64,000 nt of DNA from Novibacillus thermophilus (GTDB lineage Bacteria; Bacillota; Bacilli; Thermoactinomycetales; Novibacillaceae): positions 372,001 to 436,000 of the forward strand of contig NZ_CP019699.1 of assembly GCF_002005165.1 (NCBI RefSeq), written 5' to 3'. The position numbers and the translations under genes are program-made. The notes beneath the pieces were generated by a model, which saw only the letters and a list, made by a program, of their open reading frames with translations, did not search any database and had not been told where the DNA came from. Positions 40,440 to 49,460 of this stretch are shown one piece after another. Every line of letters begins with the position of its first letter. Positions within the stretch are counted from its first letter, which is position 1.

Positions 40440-41644
40440 ATGAAACGAGGGATTGACGTGAAAGTACAGCACGGACGCATCCGAATACTTGATATATTGC
40501 GGGGATTTGCCATTTTGGGTACCCTTGGAACGAACATTTGGCTGTTTGCCAACTTGGGAGATCTGTCGTACGTCCTTACGTTGGACCGTCCGGCTTGGTG
40601 GACCTCGCTGGACGAGTTCATCCGGGTATTTGTCCTGTTTTTCGTAAATGGAAAATTTCTCAGCATATTAGCTATCCTGTTCGGCGTCGGGTTAGAATTA
40701 AAGTACCGGCAATCGCTGCGGAAAGGATCAGTTTGGCCGGGCTTGTACATCTGGACGTCACTGATTTTGTTGGCGGAAGGCTTTATTCACTTCACACTGG
40801 TGATGGAATATGACATTTTAATGAGTTATGCCGTGACAGCGATCATCGTTTCATTTATTGTTAAACGTGGGGACAAAGCGATTCAACGGGTCATGGCTGC
40901 CGTTTTAGTCGCACACGTTTCGATCGTCGTGCTTCTTTTTGGCGCGATGATCGCTGCTCACCTTGCCGGGGCCAATCTTTCCCTCGGCGATATGAGCGAA
41001 GTGGTGACGCTGTACAAAGACGGTACGTGGATGGAGCAGGTCCATTACCGCTTGTCCGATTTCTGGATTTTGCGCAGCGAGGTCATTTTTGTCATTCCGC
41101 TGAATGTGTTTTTATTCCTGTTCGGGATTCGCCTGATGCGCGCCGGTGCGTTTTCTCCAGAGGAAAGGGGAAGACGCATCCGCCGGAAAATGCTGAACGT
41201 TGGACTCGTTCTCGGTCTTCCCCTTAATTTACTCATATTGGTTCCCGGGGGATGTTTGATCTGCCAATTCGGTATTTGTTTGCACCGCTCATGGCGGTCG
41301 GTTACATGGCCTTCATCGCTAAGCTAGTCGAGTGGAATCCGTCCTTCAAGTTGTGGGCTTCCGTGGAGCGGATCGGCAAGATGGCCCTCAGCTGTTATAT
41401 ACTGCAAAATGTGTTGGCATCTTTTCTCTTTTACGGTTGGGGCCTTGGACTCGGAGGAAAGGTCGATGCACTCACAACCGTCTTGGTTTGGCTCGCCATG
41501 AGTGTATGTCAACTGGGAATTGCTTCACTTTGGCTGCGATATTTCCGTTTCGGCCCGATGGAATGGCTCCGCCGCTATATCGCTTCCCTGCCAGCTGGAG
41601 GAAGGATGCATGATTCAAAAGCTGTACCCAAAAGACCAGATTGA
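40440..41644 (+). pseudogene. DUF418 (YeiB-like) membrane protein, frameshifted as read
   Basis: Multi-pass membrane protein. The first frame (40440-41327) starts ILDILRGFAILGTLGTNIWLF and has FFVNGKFLSILAILFGVGLEL; the second (to 41644) has the C-terminal DUF418 part, RIGKMALSCYILQNVLASFLFY. Adding one G in the GGGGG run at 41247-41251 joins them as VPGGMFDLPIRYLF, giving about 400 residues, the family length. Base-calling error is likely. The start is ATG 40440, or GTG 40458 with a closer binding site. The gene overlaps desK by 35 bases, so it heads the desKR operon. Confidence 0.8.
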
Positions 41645-42734
41645 AAAATATTTGCTCATTGATGTTGTAACGATCGCGATCTTTACTTATTTAGTGTTCG
41701 TCAAGTACAACACGTTCGGCTTTTTCGGAAGCTTCGTTTTGTACGCCATGTTTTTGGGCGTTTTTTACGTCAACTTATGGTATCGGGATTGGCGGTTGCT
41801 CTTTTCTTCCTTTGTCGCGTTCGGAGTTTTAACTGTATTAGGCATTTTTTACCATCATGGGTTGCTCACTTTTGCCTTTTTACAAGCCGATTTATTGGGC
41901 CGTTCCCGTTCAAAGAAGATGATCGGAATCGGGATGCTCGGCATTCTCGCCATGTACATGACGACGTACTACGGACGTGAGGGACATCCGTTTGCGTTCG
42001 TTTACACGGCTTACTTGCCGGTCCTCATTGTCATGCTATTACTCCCCGTCATTGTCTACATCAGACAGCAATCGTTATCACTGGAGCACGCCCTGGACGA
42101 AGCGCATGATAAACTGGAGCGGTACATTCAAGAGGAGGAACGGAACCGGATCGCACGTGATTTACATGACACATTGGGCCAAACGCTGACGATGATCAAG
42201 ATGAAGAGTGAACTGGCGATGCGGTTAATGGATAAACAGCAGTCTGAACTGGCGAAAAAGGAGATGAAGGAGGTCATGGACGCTTCCCGTTTCGCCCTGA
42301 AACAAGTCAGGGAAATGGTATCGTCGATGCGGTATGTATCGATCGCGGAAGAAATTCGGCAAGCGGAAGAGTTGTTTCAGATGGCGGGAATAAAGCTTGT
42401 GATTCGAGGGATGAACGAGGTCCCGTCAAGTCTTTCCAGGGTTGCGGAAACGATGATCGCCTTATCGTTGAGGGAAGCTTTGACAAACGTCATCAAGCAC
42501 AGCCAGGCGAAAAACTGTGCTGTCGAGATACTTGAAAGGGACGGAGTGTATGAAATCAAAGTTGTCGATGACGGAATGGGGATCGGGAAGGGGATAGAGG
42601 CCGGGAATGGAATCGAATCCATTCGTGAGCGAATGCGCTTAGTTCAGGGATCAGCTGTCATCACCGAATCTTCTGGTGGCGGCGTCACGGTGACGCTCAG
42701 CATACCGACTGGTGAAAGGAGAAATGTGCCATGA
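41610..42734 (+). CDS. desK: DesK-type membrane sensor histidine kinase
   Basis: NarL-class histidine kinase. Four to five membrane segments fill residues 15-155, followed by a coiled linker and the dimerisation helix RIARDLHDTLGQTLTMIK with phospho-acceptor His186 (His188 in B. subtilis DesK). The ATP-binding domain shows LREALTNVIKHSQA (N-box) and VVDDGMGIG. ATG 41610 has GGAGGAAGG upstream; longer in-frame starts are not used. 374 residues. In B. subtilis DesK senses membrane thickness at low temperature. Here no desaturase gene is adjacent, so the target must lie elsewhere or differ. Confidence 0.88.
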   Translation: MIQKLYPKDQIEKYLLIDVVTIAIFTYLVFVKYNTFGFFGSFVLYAMFLGVFYVNLWYRDWRLLFSSFVAFGVLTVLGIFYHHGLLTFAFLQADLLGRSRSKKMIGIGMLGILAMYMTTYYGREGHPFAFVYTAYLPVLIVMLLLPVIVYIRQQSLSLEHALDEAHDKLERYIQEEERNRIARDLHDTLGQTLTMIKMKSELAMRLMDKQQSELAKKEMKEVMDASRFALKQVREMVSSMRYVSIAEEIRQAEELFQMAGIKLVIRGMNEVPSSLSRVAETMIALSLREALTNVIKHSQAKNCAVEILERDGVYEIKVVDDGMGIGKGIEAGNGIESIRERMRLVQGSAVITESSGGGVTVTLSIPTGERRNVP

Positions 42735-43336
42735 TCCGTGTCGTGATTGCTGAGGATCAGCAAATGTTGCGAGGGGCGTTAACGTCGCTGTTGCAGCTGG
42801 AAGATGACATCGACGTCGTGGCCCAGGTGTCTAACGGAGAAGACGCCCTTGATGCCATTGAACGACATCAACCGGATATCAGCATCCTCGACATTGAAAT
42901 TCCCGGGATGACGGGTCTCGACGTGGCTGAACAGATCAGACAACGCGGTATAGGGACAAAGATTATGATCGTCACGACATTTGCACGTCCCGGATATTTG
43001 CAAAAAGCGATGGACCTCAAGGTGGATGGATATGTGTTAAAAGATGAACCGATCGATGAATTTGTAGGAGCCATTCGAAAAATCATGAACGGAGGGCGTG
43101 TCGTTAGCCCTGATCTGATTGAGGCGCTCTTCAACCGGGAGGAGAATCCGTTGACGGAACGCGAACAAGAAGTGCTGCGCCTGGCGAAAGAGGGGAAAAC
43201 GACGAGGCAAATGGCCAAAACCCTTTATTTGTCTTACGGAACGGTGCGCAACTACTTGTCTTCTGCCATCCAGAAGCTAGAGGCCGAATCTCGCCATCAC
43301 GCCGTCTTAATAGCAGAAGAGAAAGGGTGGATCTGA
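42731..43336 (+). CDS. desR: DesR-type response regulator
   Basis: Receiver domain with Asp54 (SILDIEIPG), TTFARPGYLQKAM and the KDEP lysine, then a LuxR-type helix-turn-helix (LTEREQEVLRLAKEGKTTRQMA). The ARPGY block and IAEDQQMLRGAL start are shared with B. subtilis DesR, supporting the assignment over other NarL-type regulators. 201 residues. ATG overlaps the desK stop by 4 bases. Confidence 0.9.
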   Translation: MIRVVIAEDQQMLRGALTSLLQLEDDIDVVAQVSNGEDALDAIERHQPDISILDIEIPGMTGLDVAEQIRQRGIGTKIMIVTTFARPGYLQKAMDLKVDGYVLKDEPIDEFVGAIRKIMNGGRVVSPDLIEALFNREENPLTEREQEVLRLAKEGKTTRQMAKTLYLSYGTVRNYLSSAIQKLEAESRHHAVLIAEEKGWI

Positions 43337-43344
43337 TGCGCGTT

Positions 43345-43378
43345 TGGGGTGGAAACTGTCTTTCGCCCCTTTATTTTG
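43345..43378 (+). terminator. terminator after desR
   Basis: GGGGTGGAAA and CTTTCGCCCC form an imperfect stem around CTGT, followed by TTTATTTT. Confidence 0.55.
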
Positions 43379-43466
43379 TAGCGCCTGTCTGCTATAGTAG
43401 TTATAAGGGGAACATATGTTCTATCCGAAAATCATGTTCTTTTTCCAGGTGAAAGGAGCCAAGAGA

Positions 43467-44429
43467 GTGGGCAAGAGGACATACGAAGTCATCATTGCAA
43501 AGCAGATGATGAACCGTGTGAAAGCTCCACAGATGCCGTTTAGCTATTCGATTAACCCGTACCGCGGGTGCGCACACGGATGCAGTTTTTGCTATGCGCG
43601 GACAACGCACACGTTCCTGGGCTTTCACGCAGACGACACGTTTCAACACCACATTCTCGTCAAATCAAATGCCGCAGAGGCTTTGGAGACACAGCTTGCC
43701 AAGCTGGCTGTGAAGTACCAAGGCAACGTACGTGCAGTCGCCCGGCATGTCGGCCTCGTCGCTGTCGGGACGGCCACCGATCCTTACCAGCCCATCGAAG
43801 GGAAGGCGAAATTGACCCGCGACTGTTTGCGGGTGCTGGCGAAATACCGCATCCCGACGTCCATCACGACACGGTCTCCTCTCATCTTGCGCGATCTCGA
43901 CATATTGTGTGAAATGAATATAGCGGCGATCCATATCAGCGTCAATACGCTCAAGCCGGATGTTATTCAGCGACTGGAACCGGCTACGTCACCGCCGCGA
44001 AAGCGGTTGGACGTCGTTCGACAGCTGGCGGAAAGCGGTTTGCCCGCCGGTGTTTTCATCGCTCCGATCCTTCCGTATTTGACGGACGACATGGATGATC
44101 TGGAAGAATTAATCAAAGCGGCGAAAGAGCATCGGGCGCAGTTTGCAGTACCGTCTGTTTTGCGACTGTCGTCCGGAGTGAAGGTGTGGTATTTTCAAGC
44201 GGTACAACAACACTACCCCCATCTCCTCGCCGACTACGCAAAGCTGTACGCGTCCAAATATCCGGACGGGGACTACACGAACGCTCTATTGAAAGGCGTC
44301 CATCGTTTGCTCGAAAAGTACGGCTTGCCTTCGCTGTCGTCCGAGTTCCGTGTGGGGGACCGACAGTTCGCGCGCGGTGAAGACTCAAGGAGGCCGAAAG
44401 AAGGGGAGCAGCTCGCCTTTTCGTTTTAG
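43467..44429 (+). CDS. radical SAM protein (spore photoproduct lyase-like/Rv2578c group)
   Basis: About 320 residues. The SAM/iron-sulfur motif CAHGCSFCYAR (Cys-x3-Cys-x2-Cys) is near residue 35, preceded by the NPYRGC signature typical of the group. Later conserved blocks are GTATDPYQPIE and PTSITTRSPLILRDLDIL. Specific substrate unknown; many members are annotated as SPL-related, but the SPL catalytic cysteine cannot be placed with confidence. GTG 43467 follows AAAGGAGCC. Convergent with acylphosphatase. Confidence 0.85.
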   Translation: MGKRTYEVIIAKQMMNRVKAPQMPFSYSINPYRGCAHGCSFCYARTTHTFLGFHADDTFQHHILVKSNAAEALETQLAKLAVKYQGNVRAVARHVGLVAVGTATDPYQPIEGKAKLTRDCLRVLAKYRIPTSITTRSPLILRDLDILCEMNIAAIHISVNTLKPDVIQRLEPATSPPRKRLDVVRQLAESGLPAGVFIAPILPYLTDDMDDLEELIKAAKEHRAQFAVPSVLRLSSGVKVWYFQAVQQHYPHLLADYAKLYASKYPDGDYTNALLKGVHRLLEKYGLPSLSSEFRVGDRQFARGEDSRRPKEGEQLAFSF

Positions 44430-44437
44430 TGCCGTTA

Positions 44438-44710
44438 TCAATACTTCACTTGAAATGACGAATATCTGTTCATCCCATCGATCTCTTCCACGTGAATTCT
44501 TTTGACTTTGGAAGCGGGGCTGCCCTGTTTCACGGCGGCGGAAAGCCTATCCAGAGAAGCAGGATCACCCTGAGCGACAATCTCTACCGTGCCGTCCTGC
44601 ACGTTTCGGACCCACCCTTTAACCCCGAGCTTGTTCGCTTGCCGAAGGGTGTAATAGCGGAACCCCACCCCTTGCACTTTCCCGTACACTTTGATTCTAA
44701 CCGTTTTCAC
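44438..44710 (-). CDS. acyP: acylphosphatase
   Basis: Hydrolyses carboxyl-phosphate bonds such as acetyl phosphate or 1,3-bisphosphoglycerate. 90 residues. Catalytic Arg18 (GKVQGVGFR) and Asn36 (GWVRN) are in the standard positions. GTG 44710 has AAGGAG 8 bases upstream, so the longer frame to 44731 is not preferred. Confidence 0.92.
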   Translation of the reverse strand: MKTVRIKVYGKVQGVGFRYYTLRQANKLGVKGWVRNVQDGTVEIVAQGDPASLDRLSAAVKQGSPASKVKRIHVEEIDGMNRYSSFQVKY

Positions 44711-44936
44711 CGCAGTCACTCCTTCGTTCACGAAGTGGATGTCGACTCTTTTTTCATCAGCATCTGACTAAGTGAAACGTATCACAACAGGGAGGCTCTG
44801 GCAATCCCGGTTCAAGAACCTGACGGAGCCACGAGGTCGATCATGCATGAATTAATTTTGTATCACTGTGACAGGGGAACCGTATTTTTGATTTGTGAAG
44901 TGGGGCAGCCTCGCCTCTGATGTTAAAAAAAAGGGG

Positions 44937-44983
44937 TTGCAAAAGGGGAAGGAGTGTTATACTGTATATATTAACATTAACAC
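44937..44983 (+). promoter_or_regulatory. promoter and possible GntR operator of the ABC operon
   Basis: TTGCAA (44937-44942) and TATACT (44958-44963) with a short 15-base spacer. GTGTTA (44954-44959) and TAACAC (44978-44983) form an inverted repeat with an 18-base gap across the -10 and start region. The operon's own GntR (YtrA-type) regulator is the obvious candidate to bind it. Confidence 0.45.
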
Positions 44984-45032
44984 GTAAACACTTTTGAAAG
45001 CATCATTCGCTTTTGTCCAAGGAGGATGGGCC

Positions 45033-45776
45033 GTGTCTGATCAACAGTTCATGTGGCAGCTGGTGAAGTTTGAGTTAACTGGAACGCCGTTCAAGCAGCT
45101 GCTGTTGCGGATGTTAACCGTTGTCGTAATGGGCGCAGCGTTTGAACTGATACTGTTAGTCTTGGTGGAAGACAATCCTGATGGTTATGGCGCGATCATA
45201 TTTGATGTCGTTTTACTCAGTATCGTGTTGTATTATCCACTGCTGTTGCGCTTACCTCCTTTCCGTTCTGCCGATTTGAAAAGCGGCTTGTACGCTGCTC
45301 CGTTTTACGTCTATGCTACGCGGCTGCCGATTCCCCAACGTGTACTGATGAGGAGCCGGTTTGTCCTCTCCTTCGTGTATACAGTTGGAGCGACAGTGAT
45401 AGCCATTGTCTTAGCCTACGTATACCCCGGCACGGTTCGTTCGCTTTTTACACCGGGGGAATTTGGGGCGTTTCTCACAATGTGGGGCCTAGTGGCAGCG
45501 GCTGCTTCCGGTTTGATCGTAGCGGGTGAAGTGGGGGGCACTTACACGAAAAAGGAGATTTTTGGTTACAGCACTGTCTTTTTGTTCGTCGTCATTGTCG
45601 CACTGTTCGGTTTGAAGTGGTTCACAGGCGATATTTTCGTCGGCTTAACGATTGAACTGTCGAAAAACGCTCCGCTAAAGGGAATGGCTGGCACATTCGG
45701 ACTGGCTGTTGTCTTGAATGGGATATGGTACCTGGAAGCGAAAAGGTACGCGCGAAAGGTGGACTACCATGTGTAA
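45033..45776 (+). CDS. ABC-type exporter membrane subunit (YtrC/D-like)
   Basis: About 247 residues with six hydrophobic segments (VVVMGAAFELILLVL, FDVVLLSIVLYYPLLL, VLSFVYTVGATVIAIVLAYV, MWGLVAAAASGLIVAG, TVFLFVVIVALFGL, GTFGLAVVLNGIWYL), as expected of an ABC permease. GTG 45033 follows AAGGAGG and is the start, not the upstream ATG. First gene of a four-gene operon; it probably pairs with the ATPase encoded in the next frame. Confidence 0.75.
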   Translation: MSDQQFMWQLVKFELTGTPFKQLLLRMLTVVVMGAAFELILLVLVEDNPDGYGAIIFDVVLLSIVLYYPLLLRLPPFRSADLKSGLYAAPFYVYATRLPIPQRVLMRSRFVLSFVYTVGATVIAIVLAYVYPGTVRSLFTPGEFGAFLTMWGLVAAAASGLIVAGEVGGTYTKKEIFGYSTVFLFVVIVALFGLKWFTGDIFVGLTIELSKNAPLKGMAGTFGLAVVLNGIWYLEAKRYARKVDYHV

Positions 45777-45802
45777 GTTACCAGATGAAGGGGGCGGAGA
45801 CG

Positions 45803-47068
45803 GTGAAATTGCCCATCGACCTCTCGGAAGACTCCCGCGAACCGATGTACCATCAGATTGAAGCGCAGATTAAAGCGCTGATCGTGTCCGGCTATTTGAA
45901 ACCCGGAAGCCCGCTGCCGTCTATCCGCTCGCTGGCCAAAGATTTGTCGTGCAGTGTGATCACTACGGGACGTGCCTACAACAATTTAGAGCAGCAAGGC
46001 TATATCAAATCGGCACAAGGGAAAGGGACGTTCGTCGCCGACATGGATTCCGCTAAGATCGCTGAAGCGAAACGCGCGACGGTGATGCGGACGTTGGAAC
46101 GGGCTGTGCAGACGGCATTGCAACACGACTACAGGGCACAGGACATCCAAAACATGGTTGCCGACATATTGAGAAAAAGGGGAGGTCGCACAGTGAAGGC
46201 GATTGAACTGGCAAACGTCAGAAAAACGATGGACACGTTTACGATCGGTCCTGTCAATGTGAGTATCGATGCCGGAAGTGTCATAGGAATCGTCGGTAAC
46301 AACGGAGCGGGAAAATCGTCTCTGTTTCGTTTGATGGTGGGGCTCGTGAAGTGTGAAGCTGGTGACATCCGCCTCGTCGGATACGACGTGAAGAAAGACG
46401 CTGTCCAATTAAAGCGTGAAACTGCCTACGTCTCCCAAACGGTCAAAGAGCAGGGCAGTTTTACGTTAAACGATTTGGCCAGATTGCACCGGATCGCCTA
46501 TGGCGACTGGTCGACCACCGAGTTTCAGAGGTACGTGAACATCTTTCAATTGCCATTAAATCAACGTTTGGATACTCTGTCCATCGGTATGCAAAAAAAA
46601 GCAATGCTCGCTCTCCAATTGAGCAGGGGCTCCCGTCTGTTACTCTTGGATGAGCCGTATGCGGGGCTCGATTTGACGGGGCAGCACATCCTCGATGAGG
46701 AAATTGTGGCTTATATGGAGCGGGGAGAAGGACAGACCGTCGTCTTTACCTCCCACTCGGGAGATGAAATTAAACGGATGGCCGATTACATCTGGCTTAT
46801 TCGCGACGGGCAACATGCGGGGTTTTACGAGAAAGACAGCTTACAGCGCAGGTGGGGCAGAGTGTGGCTCAGTGAACCGCTTCCCCACGGACAGGATGTT
46901 CCCGGTGTCGTACGCGCGGAAGCATCCGGCACTGAGCTTGTCACTGACCGCCTAGGAGACACACTGGCTGCCCTTAACTCTAGCGTCGCCCACTGGCAGT
47001 CGATGGATTTGAGAGATATCGTGGCCGAACTGCTGCGGCAGCAGGGGAAGGGAGGAGTTAAGTTATGA
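45803..47068 (+). CDS. GntR (YtrA-type) regulator fused in frame to an ABC ATPase
   Basis: One frame encodes two proteins that are normally separate. Residues 1-130 are a YtrA-type regulator (EPMYHQIEAQIKALIVSGYL, SIRSLAKDL, QGKGTFVAD). From residue 131 an ABC ATPase follows, with Walker A GNNGAGKSSLF, signature LSIGMQKKA and Walker B LLLLDEPYAGLD. At the join, GGGGAGG precedes an in-frame GTG (46193), which would give a 291-residue ATPase, the size of B. subtilis YtrB. If the GGGG run at 46179-46182 lacked one G, the regulator would end at 46206 and the genes would overlap by 14 bases. A true fusion and a sequencing artefact are both open. GTG 45803 follows AAGGGGG. Confidence 0.8.
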   Translation: MKLPIDLSEDSREPMYHQIEAQIKALIVSGYLKPGSPLPSIRSLAKDLSCSVITTGRAYNNLEQQGYIKSAQGKGTFVADMDSAKIAEAKRATVMRTLERAVQTALQHDYRAQDIQNMVADILRKRGGRTVKAIELANVRKTMDTFTIGPVNVSIDAGSVIGIVGNNGAGKSSLFRLMVGLVKCEAGDIRLVGYDVKKDAVQLKRETAYVSQTVKEQGSFTLNDLARLHRIAYGDWSTTEFQRYVNIFQLPLNQRLDTLSIGMQKKAMLALQLSRGSRLLLLDEPYAGLDLTGQHILDEEIVAYMERGEGQTVVFTSHSGDEIKRMADYIWLIRDGQHAGFYEKDSLQRRWGRVWLSEPLPHGQDVPGVVRAEASGTELVTDRLGDTLAALNSSVAHWQSMDLRDIVAELLRQQGKGGVKL

Positions 47069-47964
47069 GTTTATCTATACAAGAAGTGTCCAAGCGCTTC
47101 GGAACGAAGACGGTTGTAGACCGCCTGTCTCTGTCAGTCGGACGCGGCCAGATGTTTGGTCTGCTCGGAGCAAACGGCGCGGGAAAAACGACGACATTCC
47201 GCATGATTCTCGGTTTGATGAAGCCAAGTGAAGGGTCGATTCGCTGGTCTGGAAAGACCTTAGACTACTCAAACTGCGATGTTGTCGGGTACCTTCCAGA
47301 AGAGCGAGGCCTGTATCCAAAACTGACGGCAGAAAAGCAGATCGTTCTTCTGGGGCGGTTGCGCGGCATGAAGCGGCGCGACGTTCTGCAGGAAATGCAC
47401 AAGTGGCTGGAATACTTTGGTATTCCCGAATACGCCAACAAAAAAATTGAAGAGTTGTCTAAAGGAAACCAGCAAAAGATTCAATTTATCGCCGCTGTGA
47501 TTCATCGGCCCGAACTCATCATTTTAGATGAACCGTTCAGCGGCCTGGACCCCGTCAATGTAGAAATACTGAAACAAGCCGTTTTGCAGTTGAAAGAAAA
47601 AGGGGCGACGATACTGTTTTCCAGTCACCGCATGGAACACGTGGAAGAACTGTGTGAAAAGTTGTGCATTTTGGATCACGGGCGTCCCGTTGTGTTGGGA
47701 GAGCTACAGAAAATTAAGCGGCAGTATCGAAAGAAACACGTGGTGATTGAAGCAGATTTCGACCTCGGTTTTCTCCAGGGAATACCTGGTGTCATTCGTT
47801 TGAAACAGCGGACGTCTGGGGCGCGAATTCAAGTTGAAGATGAAGCGGTCGCCAAACGACTTTTTCACGAAGTGGCAAAAAAAGGATTTGTGCGGAAGTT
47901 TGTCGTGGAAGAGCCGACGCTGAACGACATTTTTATTGAAAAGGTAGGGAACAAGGATGCGTAA
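47065..47964 (+). CDS. ABC exporter ATPase (YhaQ/NatA-like)
   Basis: 299 residues. Walker A GANGAGKTTTF, signature LSKGNQQKI, Walker B LIILDEPFSGLDP and H-loop SSHRMEHVEEL. The C-terminal ~80 residues are the extra domain of Na+/drug-type exporters. The start ATG overlaps the previous stop by 4 bases. It should energise the permease encoded directly downstream. Confidence 0.9.
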   Translation: MSLSIQEVSKRFGTKTVVDRLSLSVGRGQMFGLLGANGAGKTTTFRMILGLMKPSEGSIRWSGKTLDYSNCDVVGYLPEERGLYPKLTAEKQIVLLGRLRGMKRRDVLQEMHKWLEYFGIPEYANKKIEELSKGNQQKIQFIAAVIHRPELIILDEPFSGLDPVNVEILKQAVLQLKEKGATILFSSHRMEHVEELCEKLCILDHGRPVVLGELQKIKRQYRKKHVVIEADFDLGFLQGIPGVIRLKQRTSGARIQVEDEAVAKRLFHEVAKKGFVRKFVVEEPTLNDIFIEKVGNKDA

Positions 47965-49228
47965 ATACTGGACGATCGTCGGACACACGTTCTCCAAGTA
48001 CACAGGAAACAAGTCGTTTTTTATCTCAACCGTGATCAGCATCGTGTTTATCGTGGGACTCATCAACGCAGATGTGATGATGTCTTGGTTTAAAGGGAAC
48101 GACGGGCAACAGGAAGTTGCGGTTATTGACGACAGTGGGCTTGAACTGTATGAAGCGCTGCATGAAGCGTTGGCAGTACAGCATCAGAATGTGGCGTTAG
48201 AACCGTTCACAGGAACGGCAACAGAAGCGATCGCAAGTGTAAAAGAGGGAGAGGTCGGTGCATTTTTACACTTGGAGGCGTCTCAGAACGGTTTGCCGGA
48301 AGGGACTTTCCACGTGGCAGAGAGCGATGCGTTCGAACTTGCCCGACACATAGAGCAGGCGCTGCAAACAGTAAAAGAAACGGTCGCCTTAGAGAAGCTC
48401 GGAGTGTCTCCGGAGGTGCGAAAGTCAGTCAGCGAACCCGTTACTTTCCAGACACAAACTTATGACGAAGCCAATGGGATGTCCGAAGAGGCGCGGGAAC
48501 AGACGCGTTGGCTCGTATATGCGCTGTTGTTTGTTCTCTATCTCGGGATTTTAACGTACGGGAACATGATTGCCTTGGAAGTGGCAACAGAAAAGTCCTC
48601 CCGCGTTATGGAACTGCTCGTTTCAAGTGTCTCGCCTGTTACGCAAATGTTCGGCAAAATTACGGGAATAGCCTTGCTCGGACTATTCCAATTTGGATTG
48701 ATCGGGGGAGCAGGCGCCGTGTCCGTTTGGTATCGCCTCCAAAAGGACAGCGAAAGCGAATGGAGCGGGGTCATCGGTGCTCTCGGATTAGAACGCGTTC
48801 CGGTATCGACAATTGTGTACGTGGTCGTGTTCTTTTTGCTCGGTTACCTGCTCTACGCCACATTGTCTGCAACGCTCGGATGTCTGGTCAGCCGGTCGGA
48901 AGACGTCAACCAGGCCATTACACCCGTGATCTACCTTCTGATTACAGCTTTTTTCATCTCAATGTTCGGACTTTCGTCACCGGATTCGCCGTTCATCACC
49001 GCGATGTCGTTTATACCGTTCTTTACTCCGATGATCATGTTTTTGCGAGTCGGTATGACGGAGGTGCCGGCGTGGGAAGTGGGGCTCTCCCTTTTATTCC
49101 TGATCGGATTTATCGTGGCCTGCGCCGTATTCGGTGCACGTGTGTACCGGGGCGGCGTGATGTTGTACGGTAAGTACAGTTCCTGGAAGGACATCCGCAA
49201 GGCGTTTGTCATGAGTCAGGACACGTGA
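47957..49228 (+). CDS. ABC-2 type permease (YhaP/NatB-like)
   Basis: 423 residues: one N-terminal membrane helix (FFISTVISIVFIVGLI), a ~150-residue extracytoplasmic domain, then five helices beginning LVYALLFVLYLGILTYGNMIALEVATEKSSRVMELLVSSV, quoted here in two halves at GN. The EVATEKSSRVMELL block is the family signature. It overlaps the ATPase gene by 8 bases. The exported compound is unknown; relatives handle sodium, antibiotics or peptides. Confidence 0.9.
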   Translation: MRKYWTIVGHTFSKYTGNKSFFISTVISIVFIVGLINADVMMSWFKGNDGQQEVAVIDDSGLELYEALHEALAVQHQNVALEPFTGTATEAIASVKEGEVGAFLHLEASQNGLPEGTFHVAESDAFELARHIEQALQTVKETVALEKLGVSPEVRKSVSEPVTFQTQTYDEANGMSEEAREQTRWLVYALLFVLYLGILTYGNMIALEVATEKSSRVMELLVSSVSPVTQMFGKITGIALLGLFQFGLIGGAGAVSVWYRLQKDSESEWSGVIGALGLERVPVSTIVYVVVFFLLGYLLYATLSATLGCLVSRSEDVNQAITPVIYLLITAFFISMFGLSSPDSPFITAMSFIPFFTPMIMFLRVGMTEVPAWEVGLSLLFLIGFIVACAVFGARVYRGGVMLYGKYSSWKDIRKAFVMSQDT

Positions 49229-49279
49229 TGTCCAGGGGCATTCTGTCGCGTAGCGAGACTCACGAAGAAGTGAAAATAG

Positions 49280-49442
49280 GGGGGATGGTATAACGTAATC
49301 GTTTCTGGGAATACTAGAGATGACCCCCTCAGGCGGTGGAATTCCGCCTGTTTCCCCATCCGGTTAGTCCCGGATTACGCCTCAAGAACCCCCATTGGAC
49401 ACCTCGTTTTGTCCAACCTGCCAGACGGTAGGTTCTTTTTTT
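49280..49442 (+). ncRNA. candidate structured RNA ending in a terminator
   Basis: A 160-base gap segment with several helices: CGTAATC (49294-49300) pairs with GATTACG (49373-49379); AGGCGG/CCGCCT (49331-49336, 49344-49349) forms a hairpin; and ATCCGG/CCGGAT (49358-49363, 49370-49375) competes with the first helix. AACCTGCC/GGTAGGTT plus seven T (49415-49442) is a clear terminator. TATAAC at 49289-49294 could be a -10, but no -35 fits. It may be an independent small RNA or a structured 3' UTR of the ABC operon. I cannot match it to a known RNA family. Confidence 0.4.
49415..49442 (+). terminator. terminator of the ABC exporter operon
   Basis: 8-bp stem with one G-U, loop AGAC, followed by CTTTTTTT. 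Confidence 0.8.
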
Positions 49443-49460
49443 GTTGACCCCTTTTTGAGA

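Noticed and set aside
48508-49173. 221-residue frame inside the ABC-2 permease gene
   Set aside because: Shadow frame with Arg/Cys-rich composition; the permease frame carries the family motifs.
49280-49442. T-box or known riboswitch in the gap after the ABC operon
   Set aside because: The T-box consensus and other riboswitch cores I know are absent; kept only as an unassigned structured RNA.
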